From: Carnegiea gigantea
Lineage: Eukaryota > Streptophyta > Magnoliopsida > Caryophyllales > Cactaceae
Assembly (NCBI GenBank): GCA_029747015.1
Contig: JAKOGI010002722.1
Span: 1-64,000 of the forward strand
Length of the DNA stretch: 64,000 nucleotides
Direction of reading: 5' to 3'
This document shows positions 10,533 through 21,730 of this stretch, piece by piece. A program made the position numbers and the translations under genes. Numbering within the stretch: position 1 is the stretch's first letter; every line of letters starts with the position of its first letter. Below the pieces are notes generated by a model. It was not told where the DNA came from, made no database searches, and worked only from the letters and a program-made list of their open reading frames with translations.

Positions 10533-11591
10533 CTTGATCTCTTCAAAGGCTTGTTGTGCTTGCTCGTTCCATGAAAACTCTTTCCCTTTAATTACCTCGG
10601 TCATAGGAGCCATAATTGTGCCGAAATTTCTAATGAACCTCCGGTAGAATGAGGCTAGGCCATGAAAACTCCTTACTTGTGTGATGGATGTAGGAGTTGG
10701 CCACTCTTGAAGAGCCTTGATCTTGCTATCATCAACTTGGAGGCCTTGGGCGGAAACAATGAAACCCAAGAATACCACTTGAGGAGTGAAGAAAAAGCAT
10801 TTCTCCATATTGCCATAAAGTTGTTCTCGTGAAAGAATCTCCAAAACTTGTTGCAAATGCTTGGCATGCTCCTCCTCGGTCTTGCTATAGACCAAGATAT
10901 CATCAAAGAAAACAACAACACAAGTTCCAATGAGGGGCTTGAGAACTTGGTTCATGAGTCTCATAAAAGTGCTCGGGGCATTAGTAAGCCCGAATGCCAT
11001 TACAAGCCACTCATATAAACCTCCTTTAGTCTTAAAGGCGGTTTTCCATTCATTACCTTCAAAAATGCGAATCTGATAATAGCCACTTCTAAGATAAATC
11101 TTAGAAAAGATAGCGGCTCCGTGTAATTCATCCAATAGATCTTCCAATCGGGGAATAGGATACCGATACTTGATAGTGATCTTGTTTATCGCCCGGCTAT
11201 CAACACACATACGCATGCTACCATCCTTCTTAGGAACAAGGAGGGCGGGCACGGCACATGGGTTTAGACTTTCCCGAATTAAACCCTTGGACAAGAGATC
11301 ATCCACTTGTCTTTGGATTTCTTGTGTTTCGCTTGGAGACATCCGGTATGCCGGCTTGTTTGAAAGTATGGATCCGGGAACGAGGTCTATCTTGTGTTGG
11401 ATAGATCTTGGAGGGGGAAGGCCATGTGGAATTTCTTGTGGAAAAACATGGTGATAGGCTTGTAGGAGAGGGGTGAGTAGTGGATGTGAGGGAGATGGTG
11501 GCTTAGACTCTTCTTGTAAAAGTATCAAGTCTTTAAAAGACTCATACTTATGATGCTCAGATTTGAGAAGAGTAGTAAGGAAGACTTCCAA
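10533..11591 (-). pseudogene. pol: Element A' reverse transcriptase fragment, catalytic Asp lost
   Basis: Ty3/Gypsy reverse transcriptase. Visible motifs in order: KIDLVPGS and NKPAYRMSP at the N side, [19 protein letters not shown], then motif A as [30 protein letters not shown], motif C as [12 protein letters not shown] (near residue 230), and the thumb up to [13 protein letters not shown]. Motif A has Tyr where B and B2 have the catalytic Asp ([10 protein letters not shown]), so the enzyme would be dead. The frame begins after a frameshift in a C run near 11611-11620 and ends at the nested element (duplication 10528-10532). Confidence 0.88.
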
Positions 11592-11610
11592 ATGAGGATT
11601 GTCTTTTGGT

Positions 11611-12855
11611 TTAGAGGGGGGAAGGACTTTTGAGAGGGGTAAGAGTGATTTTCTTACGGTCCTTGAGAAAAGAGTAAGTGTTCATCCGGCCATCATGGAT
11701 GACACTTCTATCAAAAAGCCATGGTCTACCCAATAATATATAGCAAGCATCCATGGGGACTATATCACACCAAATCTCATCGTTATAGTTTTTCCCAATT
11801 GAAAAGGAAACAAGACAACGGTGAGTAATTTGCAAACCTTTGCCTTGATTCAACCATTGTATGGTGTAGGGATTTGGACGAGGAGAGACTTGCAGCTTGA
11901 GTTTGTCCACCATAGTCTTTGAGGCAAAGTTAGCACAACTACCTCCATCAATGATAAGGGAACAAACCTTGTCTCCTACGGTACACCTGGTGTGAAAAAT
12001 GGCTTCTCTTTGCTCCATGTCCTTTTGAGTGGCAATTCCACTCAAGGCCCAGCGGATAACAAGCAACTCTCCTTCATCGGGGCCTTCTTTAACTTCTTCC
12101 AAGCTTCCTTCTTCATAGTGCTCTCCTTCTTCTTCGTCATAGGCATGTTCATCACATGCTTCTTGATACTCCGCTAGGGAAATGATTCTCTTGTTTGGAC
12201 ACTCAGATGCATAGTGTCCCATACCTTGGCACCGAAAGCAACGAACCTTGTCTTTAGATTTGGGCTCTTGTGTGGGGGGTTTTGGAGGGGGTGGAGTGGT
12301 GTTTTTGGTTTGTGGTGGTGGGGGATTTTGTGGACGAGGAGGGTAGTACGGAAGCCTTTGTGTGGGGTAAGGACGAGAGAGAGGCTTGGATAGGATACTC
12401 TTTCCCTTTGATTTCTTTTGTTGTTCTACCTTGTAGGCTAGAGAACTCAAATCATCAAGGGATGAATATAGTTGCAATTCAACAATATGAGCAATAGACT
12501 CATCAAGTCCGGTTAAGTATCTTACCAAGGTTTGAGAGTCATCTTCTTTCAAGTCGCATTTGAGAAGGAGTTGTTCAAACTCCCGAGTGTACTCCTCTAC
12601 ACTTTTTGATCCTTGCTTGAGGCAGTGGAGTTTCAGATAATTATCTTGCACATAGTGTGAGGGAAGAAACTTGGCCTTGAGTTTTTCTTTCATTTTGGCC
12701 CACGTTCTAATTTTCCCTTTTCCATTTCTTGCTCTTTTCGCTCCAAGGTTAGCGCACCAGATTGAAGCATATTTGCGGAGTTTAAGGGCTACGAGTTTTA
12801 CCTTCTTGTCCTCCGGGATGTCCTCATATTCAAAGATCCTCTCAATGGTGTGCAA
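11611..12855 (-). pseudogene. gag-pro: Element A' Gag C-terminal part, zinc knuckle and protease
   Basis: Continuation of the A' Gag frame after an in-frame TAG. It has the gag core (LRKYASIW, FLPSHYVQDNYLKLH), a CCHC knuckle CFRCQGMGHYASEC, an acidic linker and the protease segment with IIDGGSCAN and later ILLGRPWLFD. It ends at 11611 through a frameshift in a C run just before the RT frame. It is nearly the same protein as the Gag-protease ORF at 6939-9020, which supports A' as the parent lineage. Confidence 0.86.
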
Positions 12856-13158
12856 CTAATCGAGAAATAAGTCCGGGTCAAGTTGGCCTTCAAATTCGGG
12901 GACGTCAATTCGGACACCACCAATATTGCTTCCTTGCCTTCGTCTCCTTGGGGCTTCTTCGTCACTAGAATTGGCTCGGGATTGAAGGACTTCTTCTTCC
13001 GATTCGACCACCAGTTCATGAGAATGAGAGGGAGTGGGGCTATGAACCCACCTTCGTTTTTCCTCCAAAAGTTGCCCAAGTTGAGTTCGAAGATAAGTGA
13101 CTTGAGCTTCTAGCTCTTCCACACGTGCTTGGTCGCTTCTTGTGGACTTTGTAGACAT
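12856..13158 (-). pseudogene. gag: Element A' Gag N-terminal part
   Basis: Starts at the ATG at 13158 (MSTKSTRSDQARVEELEAQ), the same start used in 9020 and 51427. It contains the N-terminal coiled coil, an acidic Ser-rich linker and IDVPEFEGQLDPDLFLD. A TGG Trp codon of the conserved DWLHTI motif has become TAG just after 12858, splitting the frame from 11611-12855. The open frame further upstream (to 13485) only reads the hairpin leader and is not Gag. Confidence 0.87.
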
Positions 13159-13200
13159 GTTGGAGATGCTTTGAAGGAAGAATATGCAGCAGGGAAGGTG

Positions 13201-13379
13201 GCACGGTCGTGCAAGAGGGCACGGGCAGGCCGTGCTATGCTTCGACTTGAGGAAATGCAGAAAAGTATAGTGGCACGGTCGTGCTGGGGGGCACGGGGGC
13301 ACCGTGCTGCGTCTCGACTTGAAGATTTCTGAAAAATAAATATGGCACGGTCGTGTGGGGCGGCACGGGGGCACCGTGC
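13201..13379 (-). repeat. Element A' leader hairpin cassettes
   Basis: Three tandem units with GCACGG/CCGTGC and GCACG/CGTGC inverted repeats between PBS and gag, as in 9061-9240. Confidence 0.85.
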
Positions 13380-13496
13380 GATCTATCTGGCCTGTGGACA
13401 CGGGCTGTTCACGGTTTTTTTGTTTTTTTATTTTTTTATTTTTTATTTTTTTTTTTTTTGTGTATTTGGGTATGATGTGGGTCACTTAAAAGCCTT

Positions 13497-13509
13497 GGCT
13501 CTGATACCA
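13497..13509 (-). other. Element A' primer-binding site
   Basis: GGCTCTGATACCA on plus, complement of the iMet tRNA PBS, two bases from the 5' LTR edge at 13512. Confidence 0.92.
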
Positions 13510-13511
13510 AT

Positions 13512-14638
13512 TGATGTATATGCGGGTGGTAAGGGAACCAAATCAAACTCAAGCAAATTCTAAACAAGAATCAAACCAAAGAAAAGTGAACATGGAAGAT
13601 AGATTGAGATGGATCGAAGAATAATAACAAAAGAAAAAACAAAGGATAAACAAGACCTTGCACTTGAGATAATCCTTCATGGAGCCACTCAAGGGCTTGA
13701 TCTTGGGCAAATTCTCTTGTCTTTACCAAGGAATCACTCCAATTGGAAAAAGGAAGAGAACCTAGAACACCACTTGAACTTGCCAAAATTCAAGATATAG
13801 AACTAGGGATTTGGAACACTTTTGAGAATCACACTCAAAGGTATTTGTATTTCACTTGGGAAAGCTTACAACTCTGAATGATGAAATGCAACTACACAAC
13901 CCACCTATTTATAAGCTAAACAAAGACAACCAAAAGACTTAAAAACTCCTAGTAATTAAAACTAGAAAATTGAAAAGACTTAGGAAAAATAAAAAGACTC
14001 ATCATAAAAGGGGCGGGGGAGGTTATAAGGAATATTCTAGGATTTCTCAGCTGAATATCTCCATCTAGAAGCCTCCAAAACGTGCACAATATCAGCCACA
14101 CAAATACATGTAACCGAAGACTCTTCATTTTCCCAGAATTAATCCTTGCAGCTGTCTGAACTTCAACAGAGTATATCTTCCAGAATACTCGGCCAAATCA
14201 CGCGTTCTTGGGCTTGATAGAAATCCCTGGAAGTCTATTTTCCAGAATGGGCTCATTTGCTCAATTTGGATAAGCGGTGTAAAAGTTATGGCCCAAACAA
14301 TGCACCTATCTCAGACTGGACTGGATCAGAATAATGTACCTTTGAGTGATAGTTTGCCCAATCAAATGACGTCCAAATTAAACAAACTTGGGCTTATTTT
14401 AAAGCTAAAATCTTAAGCTTCAAAACCATGTGGAGCCTCCAGTTGTGGGACCACTTTAGTTAGGCCAAAAGTGCCCACACAAATCGGGAAATTGCGGGAT
14501 GAAGGCAGTACTACCTCTTCGGGCATGAACGCCAATTTCCGGCAAAGTTTTGCAACTTCTTTGACCTCTTGAAGCTTGAGCGAGTCCTCCTTAGGCTGAG
14601 CTTGATGGTCCTTGGGCTTCTCATGATGGTGTCCATCA
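13512..14638 (-). repeat. Element A' 5' LTR
   Basis: 1127 bp; TATA-type box TATAAATA on minus at 13906-13913. Its U3 keeps an open frame (14638 down to 14413) encoding a tail ending PQLEAPHGFEA, which resembles the tail end PQLEGPCAFEA of the gag-only element. Together these show the coding part of U3. Confidence 0.88.
13906..13913 (-). promoter_or_regulatory. TATA box of the A' 5' LTR
   Basis: TATTTATA on plus reads TATAAATA in the sense of the element, at the LTR position equivalent to the TATA box in the non-autonomous copies. Confidence 0.55.
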
Positions 14639-15744
14639 CTTGAACACCACTTAGTTTGGCCTAAACTAAGATAAGCAAGCAAAGATTTGGTGAGGAAGCT
14701 TTAAAAGCTCTCTACGGTTTTCATTGAACAAAATCTGAAGTGCCCTTCATTATGGCCGTGCCTTCCCTTTTGTTGCTTGCCTTACAACCTTTCCTACTCA
14801 GCAAGCAAGTTAGAAGACACCTCACCTTACCCTCCTAGGGAGGAAAGGTGTTAATTAACTCTAATTCCCACGGTTAGAGTTAATCGGTTACAATCATACT
14901 TAATGCTAATCAAAATACACTTAAAACTTCAAGGAAAGCAAGACAAATGAAGATTACTACTTAATTAACTTGTCCTTAATCTCATTCAGCTTCAAATGCA
15001 GCAAGGAAAGCATGTGCCCAGCCGAAAAGTGATCTCCTCTTTGCGGCTGTCCAATAGGAAGTAAGATAGCACCCTCCTTGTCTTCCAATGAGAATCAAGA
15101 GACAATTCTTCTTGCAGCCCTTTTTTCATTGGTTGTGACCTTCCCTAGGTTGCCTTGGACGTGTGCCAACATAGAAGAGAGTGCCCATTCAGCTGAAGAG
15201 AAGGAAAACCTCTAGAGAAGGTAAAGTGCTGCTGTGACGTCAATCGGGTTAGGGCCAGTTTGTTTCACCCGGTTTTCAGACTAAGTTTAACCCAAGCAAA
15301 AAGGGATATGATCTGGGTTTTACTCGTGGAGGGGAAAGTTCAAGGTGTGTAAAACCCCCCCCAATCAAGAAATTAGGGTTAAACAAAGTTTAAGTAGGGT
15401 AATCACACCTAAACTTTTAACCGCGCAGAACTGGACCGATTCTGACCGGTTGGGAAAATGTCATTGATACTCCATCCTCTTCGTGGCATGATTTGAAACC
15501 AATGCCTGGACTTGAAAGCTAACATCCTGAGGATTCTAAAAATGCAAAAATATTGGCCTTAAGCCATCATATGGCTTAGGAAATCAGATGCACAAAACCG
15601 GGCTTAAGCTGACCGGTTAACCCGTTTGTGCTGTTTTCGATTCCTTGCCAAAGGTGAGCCATCTTCTTGGTTTGGGACCTTGTTTTTGGACGACTTGGAC
15701 TAGTTATTTCATGGTCAAGGTCGTTACTAGGTGGGGTTCCATCA
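14639..15744 (-). repeat. Element B 3' LTR, right part
   Basis: Resumes the B LTR after A' (CTTGAACACCACTTAGTTTGG) and ends GGGGTTCCATCA next to the PPT. It contains a strong inverted repeat near 14822-14852 (CTCCTAGGGAG core) that is also present at about 20812. The polyprotein frame enters this LTR to its stop at 15576. Confidence 0.9.
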
Positions 15745-17207
15745 TCCTCCCCTTGTTGAAGAGATTTAACCCTCAAATCTGGTGGGGAAATGTCCGGATG
15801 GAAGGGGCTCAAATCAGCTACATTAAAAGTGGCTGAAACCTCATAGTCACCAGGGAGATCAATCTTATAAGCATTGTCGTTGATCTTCTCTAAGACCTCA
15901 AATGGACCTTCGGCTCGTGGCATGAGTTTATTTTTCCTCTTGGACGGAAAACGTTCCTTTCTCAAGGGGATCCATACCAGGTCTCCTGGTTGAAAGACAA
16001 TCTTTCTCCTATGCTTGTTGGCGTGTGCTTCATAGGCTGCATTAGTCTTCTCAATTCGTGCCTTCACCAACTCATGGAGCTTTTGAATCTCTTTTACTCT
16101 GTGTGTTGCATCAACATGGGGCTTTTGGTCTTGGGGCCGTGGGGTTAGGTCATTTGGACTCAATGGATCAATTCCATATACCACTTTGAATGGTGAAAGA
16201 CCAGTAGCTCTACTAGGCGCCTTGTTGTATGCAAATTCAGCATGTGGTAATAGTAAATCCCAGGCCTTAGCATTTATTTTAATCAAAGCCCTTAGGAGAG
16301 TTCCTAGGGTCCGATTAGTCACTTCCGTTTGGCCATCAGTCTGGGGATGACAGGTAGTACTAAACAACAATTTAGTACCAAGCTTTTTCCATAGGGTAAT
16401 CCAGAAATGACTGAGGAACTTCGTATCCCTATCTGAAACAATGGTCTTAGGAATACCATGCAACCTTGTTACCTCTTTAAAATAGAGCTCGACAATGTGT
16501 GTAGCATCATTGGTTTTGCAGCAGGGAATGAAATGTGCCATCTTCGAAAATCTGTCTACCACCACGAAGATTGAATCCTTTCCCCTTTGAGTCTTAGGTA
16601 GACCCAAAATGAAGTCCATACTCACGTCCACCCATGGTAGAGTCGGTACGGGTAATGGGGTGTATAATCCGTGAGGTAGGGCATGGCTCTTGGCTGCTTG
16701 GCACGTTCCACACCTCCTAAGGATGTCCTGAATATCCTTCTCCATCCCTGGCCAGTAGTAATGTTCCCTTAACATGGTTAAGGTCTTTGATTCTCCAAAA
16801 TGACCTGCCAAGGAACCTCCATGAACTTCTCTGATCAGAAGCTCACGAGTGCTACACTTTGGGATGCACAACCGCACTCCCTTGAATAAATAACCTTCTT
16901 GAATCAGGAAATCTCCCTTTGGATGCTTCAAACAAGCAGCATAGAGAGGCCCAAGGTCTTCATCTTCAGCATATAGACTCTTAAGATGCTCGAAACACAG
17001 AATAAGGGCGTCTAACTGAAACATAAGGAGATGTCTCCTTGATAATGCATCTGCGCCTTGATTCAACTTTCCTGATTTGTGCTTGATAGTGAAGTGGAAA
17101 GATTGTAGGAATTCAACCCACTTAGCATGACGTGAGTTCAGTTTGTGCTGGCCTTGAATATACTTCAATGCTTCGTGATCTGAATGAAGTATGAACTCAC
17201 TAGCCAC
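15576..17207 (-). pseudogene. pol: Element B RNase H end and complete integrase, reading into the LTR
   Basis: An open frame of 543 codons. It starts in RNase H ([18 protein letters not shown]). It then has a full integrase: HHCC (VHGGSLAGHFG, CGTCQAAKS), DDE core ([36 protein letters not shown]), the basic segment KERFPSKRKNKLMPR and a GPY/F module (EGPFEVLEKINDNAYK). The PPT encodes LQQGEDDG, and about 55 further codons lie in the 3' LTR, with SRPKTRSQTKK. No classic chromodomain is seen. The domain is undamaged here; it is called a pseudogene because upstream pol is broken by a deletion near 17283 and a stop near 17728. Confidence 0.9.
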
Positions 17208-17227
17208 TAAGTAATGACTCCAATGCT

Positions 17228-17698
17228 CTAGGCACCGAATGATAGCATAGAATTCTTTGTCATATGTGGAGTACTTCCTTCTTGAATTAAAACTCCACCA
17301 ATTCCTACTCCTGATGCATCACATTCAATCTCAAAAATCTTCTCAAAGCACGGCAATGCTAGAACAGGTGCATGAGTAAGTTTCTTCTTAACTTCTTCAA
17401 AGGCGGTTTGTGCCTTAGGATTCCATTGGAATGATGAACCCTTAAGCACTTCGGTCATAGGGGACATGATGGTGCTGAAGTTTCGAATGAACCTTCTGTA
17501 GAACGAAGCCAAGCCATGAAAACTTCTAACATCATGTATGCTTTGTGGTTGAGGCCAAGTGCGGATAGCCTCGATCTTTCCCTCATCAACCTTAATGCCT
17601 TCACTAGAAACAATGTAACAGAAGAATGTAACCTCATGAGTGAAAAAGGTACATTTCTTAAGGTTACCATATAGCTGCTCACGCTCAAGGATATGCAT
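17228..17698 (-). pseudogene. pol: Element B RT thumb and start of RNase H, with internal deletion
   Basis: Continues the RT frame after a TAA at about 17728. It contains the thumb/connection ([19 protein letters not shown]) and the first RNase H Asp ([14 protein letters not shown]). Directly after, about 55 bp present in B2 (about 59700-59755) are missing, joining two CTTCCTTCTTGA-type direct repeats. This removes the FFSEKL region and shifts the frame. Deletion between short direct repeats is the likely cause. Confidence 0.86.
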
Positions 17699-17725
17699 AA
17701 TCTGACTGAGATGATGTTGATGCTC

Positions 17726-20089
17726 TTACTCGCCCTTAGAATAAATAAGAATGTCATCGAAGTAAACCACCACGAACTTGCCAATATAGTGTTTGAATAC
17801 TTGATTCATCAACCTCATGAACGTACTAGGAGCGTTGGAAAGACCGAATGGCATAACTAGCCACTCATATAAACCTCCTTTAGTCTTGAATGCAGTCTTC
17901 CATTCATCTCCCCCTCTTATTCTAATCTGGTAGTAACCACTTCGAAGATCAATCTTAGAGAAGACTTTAGAGCCATGTAGTTCATCCAACATATCTTCAA
18001 GCCTAGGTATAGGATACCTATACTTGATTGTGATTTTGTTAATGGCTCTGCTGTCGACACACATGCGTTGGCTGCCATCTTTCTTACGCACCAACAAAGC
18101 AGGCACGGCACAGGGACTTAACGACTCACGCACAAGTCCTTTTGACATCAATTCCTCTACTTGCCGTTGAATCTCCATGGTTTCCTTTGGGTTCATTCTG
18201 TAAGCTGGCTTGTTTGGAAGAACTGAACCAGGAATGAGGTCAATATGGTGTTGGATATCCCGTTTAGGGGGTAAACCCGAGGGTATCTCTTCTGGAAACA
18301 AGTGACAGAATGTTTGGATGAGTGATTTGGCAAATGGATGGGTTGGTAATGGGGATTCTGGTTCTTCTTGTATGGTTAGCATCCACTCCTTAAAAGCCTT
18401 GAATTCATGATTTGAAGCCTTTAAAAGAGCTTCACTAATGGTAAGTAAACAATCAGAATGTTCATGGCCTTTTGTGGGTTTGCTTTTGAGAATTTCGGAT
18501 GGTGATAATGGTTTTAAAGTAATCTTCTTGCCTCCCTTAGACAAGGAGTATGTATTCATGAAACCATCATGGGTCACCCTTCGGTCATACAACCAAGGTC
18601 TTCCCAACAATACATGGCATGCATCCATAGGTATAGCATCACACCAAAGTTGGTCTTGATAGTTCTTACCAATGGATAATGAAATGAGACACCTTGAATT
18701 GACTTGAAGTCCTTTGCTTTGATTCAACCATTGTATGTTGTATGGATGGGGATGGGCCGTAGCTTGCAAACCTAGCTTTTCAATCATGGTAAGGGACACC
18801 ACGTTTGCATAGCTCCCACCATCAATAATCAACGAACATACCTTGCCTTGAACCGTGCACCTAGTGTGGAATATGTTTTCTCTTTGTTCATCCTTGGTGC
18901 TCTTTTGGCCGTTCAAGACTCTCCTCAAAACTAACATTTCTCCTTCATCAGCTTCCTCCTCAACTTCTTCTTGACTCTCTTCATGCTCTTCTTCAGTTTC
19001 ACCTTCATTTTCAGCTTCCTTTTCTTGATCATCCACGGCCCTCCATTCAGCCAAAGTGATCACCTTGCGGTTTGGGCACTCCGAAGCGATGTGGCCTAGT
19101 CCTTGGCACTTGAAACACCTTCTAGTGCTCATAGGATTGGGGTTGGGTCGAATTGGGGGTGCTGGGGCCTTTTGTGGTGCTTGGGTTCTTTGTGGATTGA
19201 AAGGAAAAGGATTTTGTGGCTTAGAAATTGGTTGGGAACTCCCCTTGTTAAAAGGTTGGTTCCGGATTGGAGGCTTTTGATGTGGAGGCTTAAACGTTTG
19301 CTTAGCTTTCTTTTGTTGCTCAACCTTGTGAGCAAGCACGCAAACCTCACCAAATGTAGTATAAGCTTGTAATTCCACAACATTAGAGTACTTAGGATCA
19401 AGTCCTCCCAAGTACCTTACAATCGTTTGCTCTTCTGGTTCTTGCAAATCACATTTAATCACAAGCTTCCCAAATTCCCTAGTGTATTCTTCAACACTAA
19501 GATTACCTTGATTCAGATTATGAAGTTGTGAATAACAATCTTGAACATACGTGGGGGGTAAGAATCTAGCCTTCAACTTGGTTTTCATTTTCTCCCAAGT
19601 TCTGATTTTAGTCTTACGTTCCCTAACTCTTTTAGCACACAAGTTGGTCCACCATAAGGAAGCATACTTACGTAGTCTTAATGCCCCCAACTTGACTTTC
19701 TTTTCTTCTGGAACGTCCTTGTATTCGAATACCCTCTCCACTGTGTGCAACCAGTCCAAGAAGTCTTCTGGATCAAGCTTGCCTTCATATTCTGGAATCT
19801 CAACTCTAAAATCATTAGAGTTACCTTGTCCTCTTGGCTCTTGTCGTGGTCTTCTGAATGACTCTTCATCACTTGAGGATTCAAGGTTGTGACTAAGCAC
19901 TTGCTCTCGGCCTTGTGAAGCAAAACAGGATGGTTCTTCATTGAGCTTTTGCTTTTGCTTGAGAAAAGTACCCAATTGCTTGCGTAGGTACTCGTTCTGT
20001 GCCTTGAGTTCTTGATTAGAAGAAGTAATCTCATGATTGTTCTTCAAAATGGCATCAAGCTTTTCTTCCATGCTCATACTAGTACTCAT
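17726..20089 (-). pseudogene. gag-pol: Element B Gag-protease-RT polyprotein, ended by a stop after the YFDD box
   Basis: Starts at the ATG at 20089 ([18 protein letters not shown]), the first after the PBS. Upstream open codons are LTR and leader. Order: coiled coil, gag core ([29 protein letters not shown]), CCHC ([14 protein letters not shown]), acidic linker, protease ([12 protein letters not shown]; Tyr where others have Cys), and RT with [17 protein letters not shown], intact motif [14 protein letters not shown] and motif [17 protein letters not shown] at about 17728 ends the frame; downstream sequence continues in the same frame. About 787 residues remain. Gag, PR and RT core look otherwise intact. 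Confidence 0.9.
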
Positions 20090-20162
20090 GTTCGTGTTTG
20101 GGAAATGGAAAAGAAGGGAGTTTGGATGCGTGGATTCAATACCAGGCCAAAGATGAAACTCA

Positions 20163-20174
20163 GCTCTGATACCA
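20163..20174 (-). other. Element B primer-binding site
   Basis: GCTCTGATACCA on plus, complement of the iMet tRNA PBS, 4 bp from the 5' LTR edge at 20179. Confidence 0.9.
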
Positions 20175-20178
20175 AATA

Positions 20179-21725
20179 TGATGTAAAGGTCAATGGGAAT
20201 GAACACACTCACTAACCTTACACCAAAGAAGACTTAAAACTCAATGTAGTTCACGGGCTGAAGTGGCACGGGCGTGCTAGTGGGCACGGGTACACCGTGC
20301 TGAACCACTGCCTGAAATAACTAGGATAGGCTAGTTTTGCCCGGTTTGAGTGCTCTTCAATTCTAACTGATTTTCTGGCTTTTTGGTGAGGTAGACTTGA
20401 AGGAAATGGGGGTGAATGGTAGTAGAACGAGTGGAATAAGGAAGGGGAATGAAGCTTGGAAAATTAAGCAAACAATCTTGCTAATGACCCGGTAGGAAGC
20501 AAAGGAGAGAAATAAGCTAAACTCTTGGATTGGATACAGTAATCACCCCCAACCTTTGAGTCTAGGGCCCTTAATCTTGATTAAGATACAGAATCACCAC
20601 TTAATCAAGGCTAAGACTCACTTGAACACCACTTAGTTTGGCCGAAACTAAGATAAGCAAGCAAGGATTTGGTGAGGAAGCTTTGAAAGCTCTCTATGGT
20701 TTTTTCATTGAACAAAATATGAAGTGCCTTTCATTATGGCCGTGCCTTCCCTTTTGTTGCTGCCTTACAACCTTTCCTATTCAGCAAGCAAGTTAGAAGA
20801 CACCTCACCTTACCCTCCTAGGGAGGAAAGGTGTTAATTAACTCTAATTCCCACGGTTAGAGTTAATCAGTTACAAACATACTTAATGCTAATCAAAATA
20901 CACTTAAAACATCAAGGAAAGCAAGACAAATGAAGATTACTACATTATTAACTTGTCCTTAATCTCATTCAGCTTCAAATGCAGCAATGAAAACATGTGC
21001 CTAGCCGAAAAGTGACCTCCCCTTTGCGGCTGACCAATAGGAAGCAAGATAGCACCTTCCTTATCTTCCAATGAGAATCAAGAGACAACTCTTCTTGCAG
21101 CCCTTCTTTCATTGGTTGTGACCTTCCCTAGGTTGCCTTGGACGTGTGCCAACATAGAAGAGAGTGCCCATTCAGCTGAAGAGAAGTTAAACCTCTAGAG
21201 AAGGTAAAGTACTGCTGTGACGTCAATCGGGTTAGGGCCAGTTTGTTTCACCCGGTTTTCAGACTAAGTTTAACCCAAGCAAAAAGGGATATGATCTGGG
21301 TTTTATTCGTGGGGGGGAAGTTCAAGGTGTGTAAAAACCCCCCAAGCAATAAATTAAGGTTAAACAAGGCTTAAGTAGGGTAATCACACCTAAACTTTTA
21401 ACCGCGCAGAATTGGGCTGATTCTGACCGGTTGGGAAAATGTCATTGATACTCCATCCTCTTTATGGCATGATTTGAAACCAATGCCTGGACATGACAGC
21501 TAACATCCTGAGGATTCCAAAAATGCAAAAATATTGGCCTTAAGCCATCATATGGCTTAAGAAATCCGATGCACAAAACCAAGCTTATGCTGACCGGTTA
21601 ACCCGTTTGTGCTGTTTTCGATTCCTTGCCAAAGGTGAGCCATCTTCTTGGTTTGGGACCTTGTTTTTGGACGACTTGGACTAGTTATTTCATGGTCAAG
21701 GTCGTTACTAGGTGGGGTTCCATCA
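20179..21725 (-). repeat. Element B 5' LTR
   Basis: 1547 bp, TGATGTAAAGG to GGGTTCCATCA, followed by the TSD GATTT. It holds the GCACGG/CCGTGC block near 20266-20300, close to the 3' end of the LTR, and the stem CTCCTAGGGAGGAAAGG near 20817. It closely matches the combined halves of the 3' LTR. Confidence 0.92.
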
Positions 21726-21730
21726 GATTT

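Larger units (their letters stand above)
2094..14638 (-). mobile_element. Element A': autonomous-type Ty3/Gypsy element carrying two nested insertions
   Basis: LTRs at 2094-3218 and 13512-14638 (about 1125 bp each), PBS at 13497-13509, PPT next to 3218 (TTCCCCCCGGG on plus). It encodes gag, protease, RT, RNase H and integrase on the minus strand. A solo LTR (4463-5613) and a complete non-autonomous element (6062-10527) sit inside; removing them leaves about 6.9 kb. It lies within the B 3' LTR. The target duplication is not clean: CTTGA follows the right end, while the left edge reads ATTGATG, as if a CTTGA copy had been altered. All coding parts are damaged. Confidence 0.88.
1626..21725 (-). 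mobile_element. Element B: full-length Ty3/Gypsy retrotransposon with nested insertions
   Basis: Bounded by LTRs that read TG...CA, with the 5-bp target duplication GATTT on both sides (1621-1625 and 21726-21730). The left (3') LTR is split into 1626-2093 and 14639-15744 by element A'; the right (5') LTR is 20179-21725. PBS is at 20163-20174 and the PPT lies just right of 15744 (TCCTCCCCTTG on plus). Without A' the element is about 7.5 kb. The order gag-PR-RT-RNaseH-IN is typical of Ty3/Gypsy. It has one nonsense codon and one roughly 55-bp deletion in pol, so it is inactive but fairly young. Confidence 0.92.
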
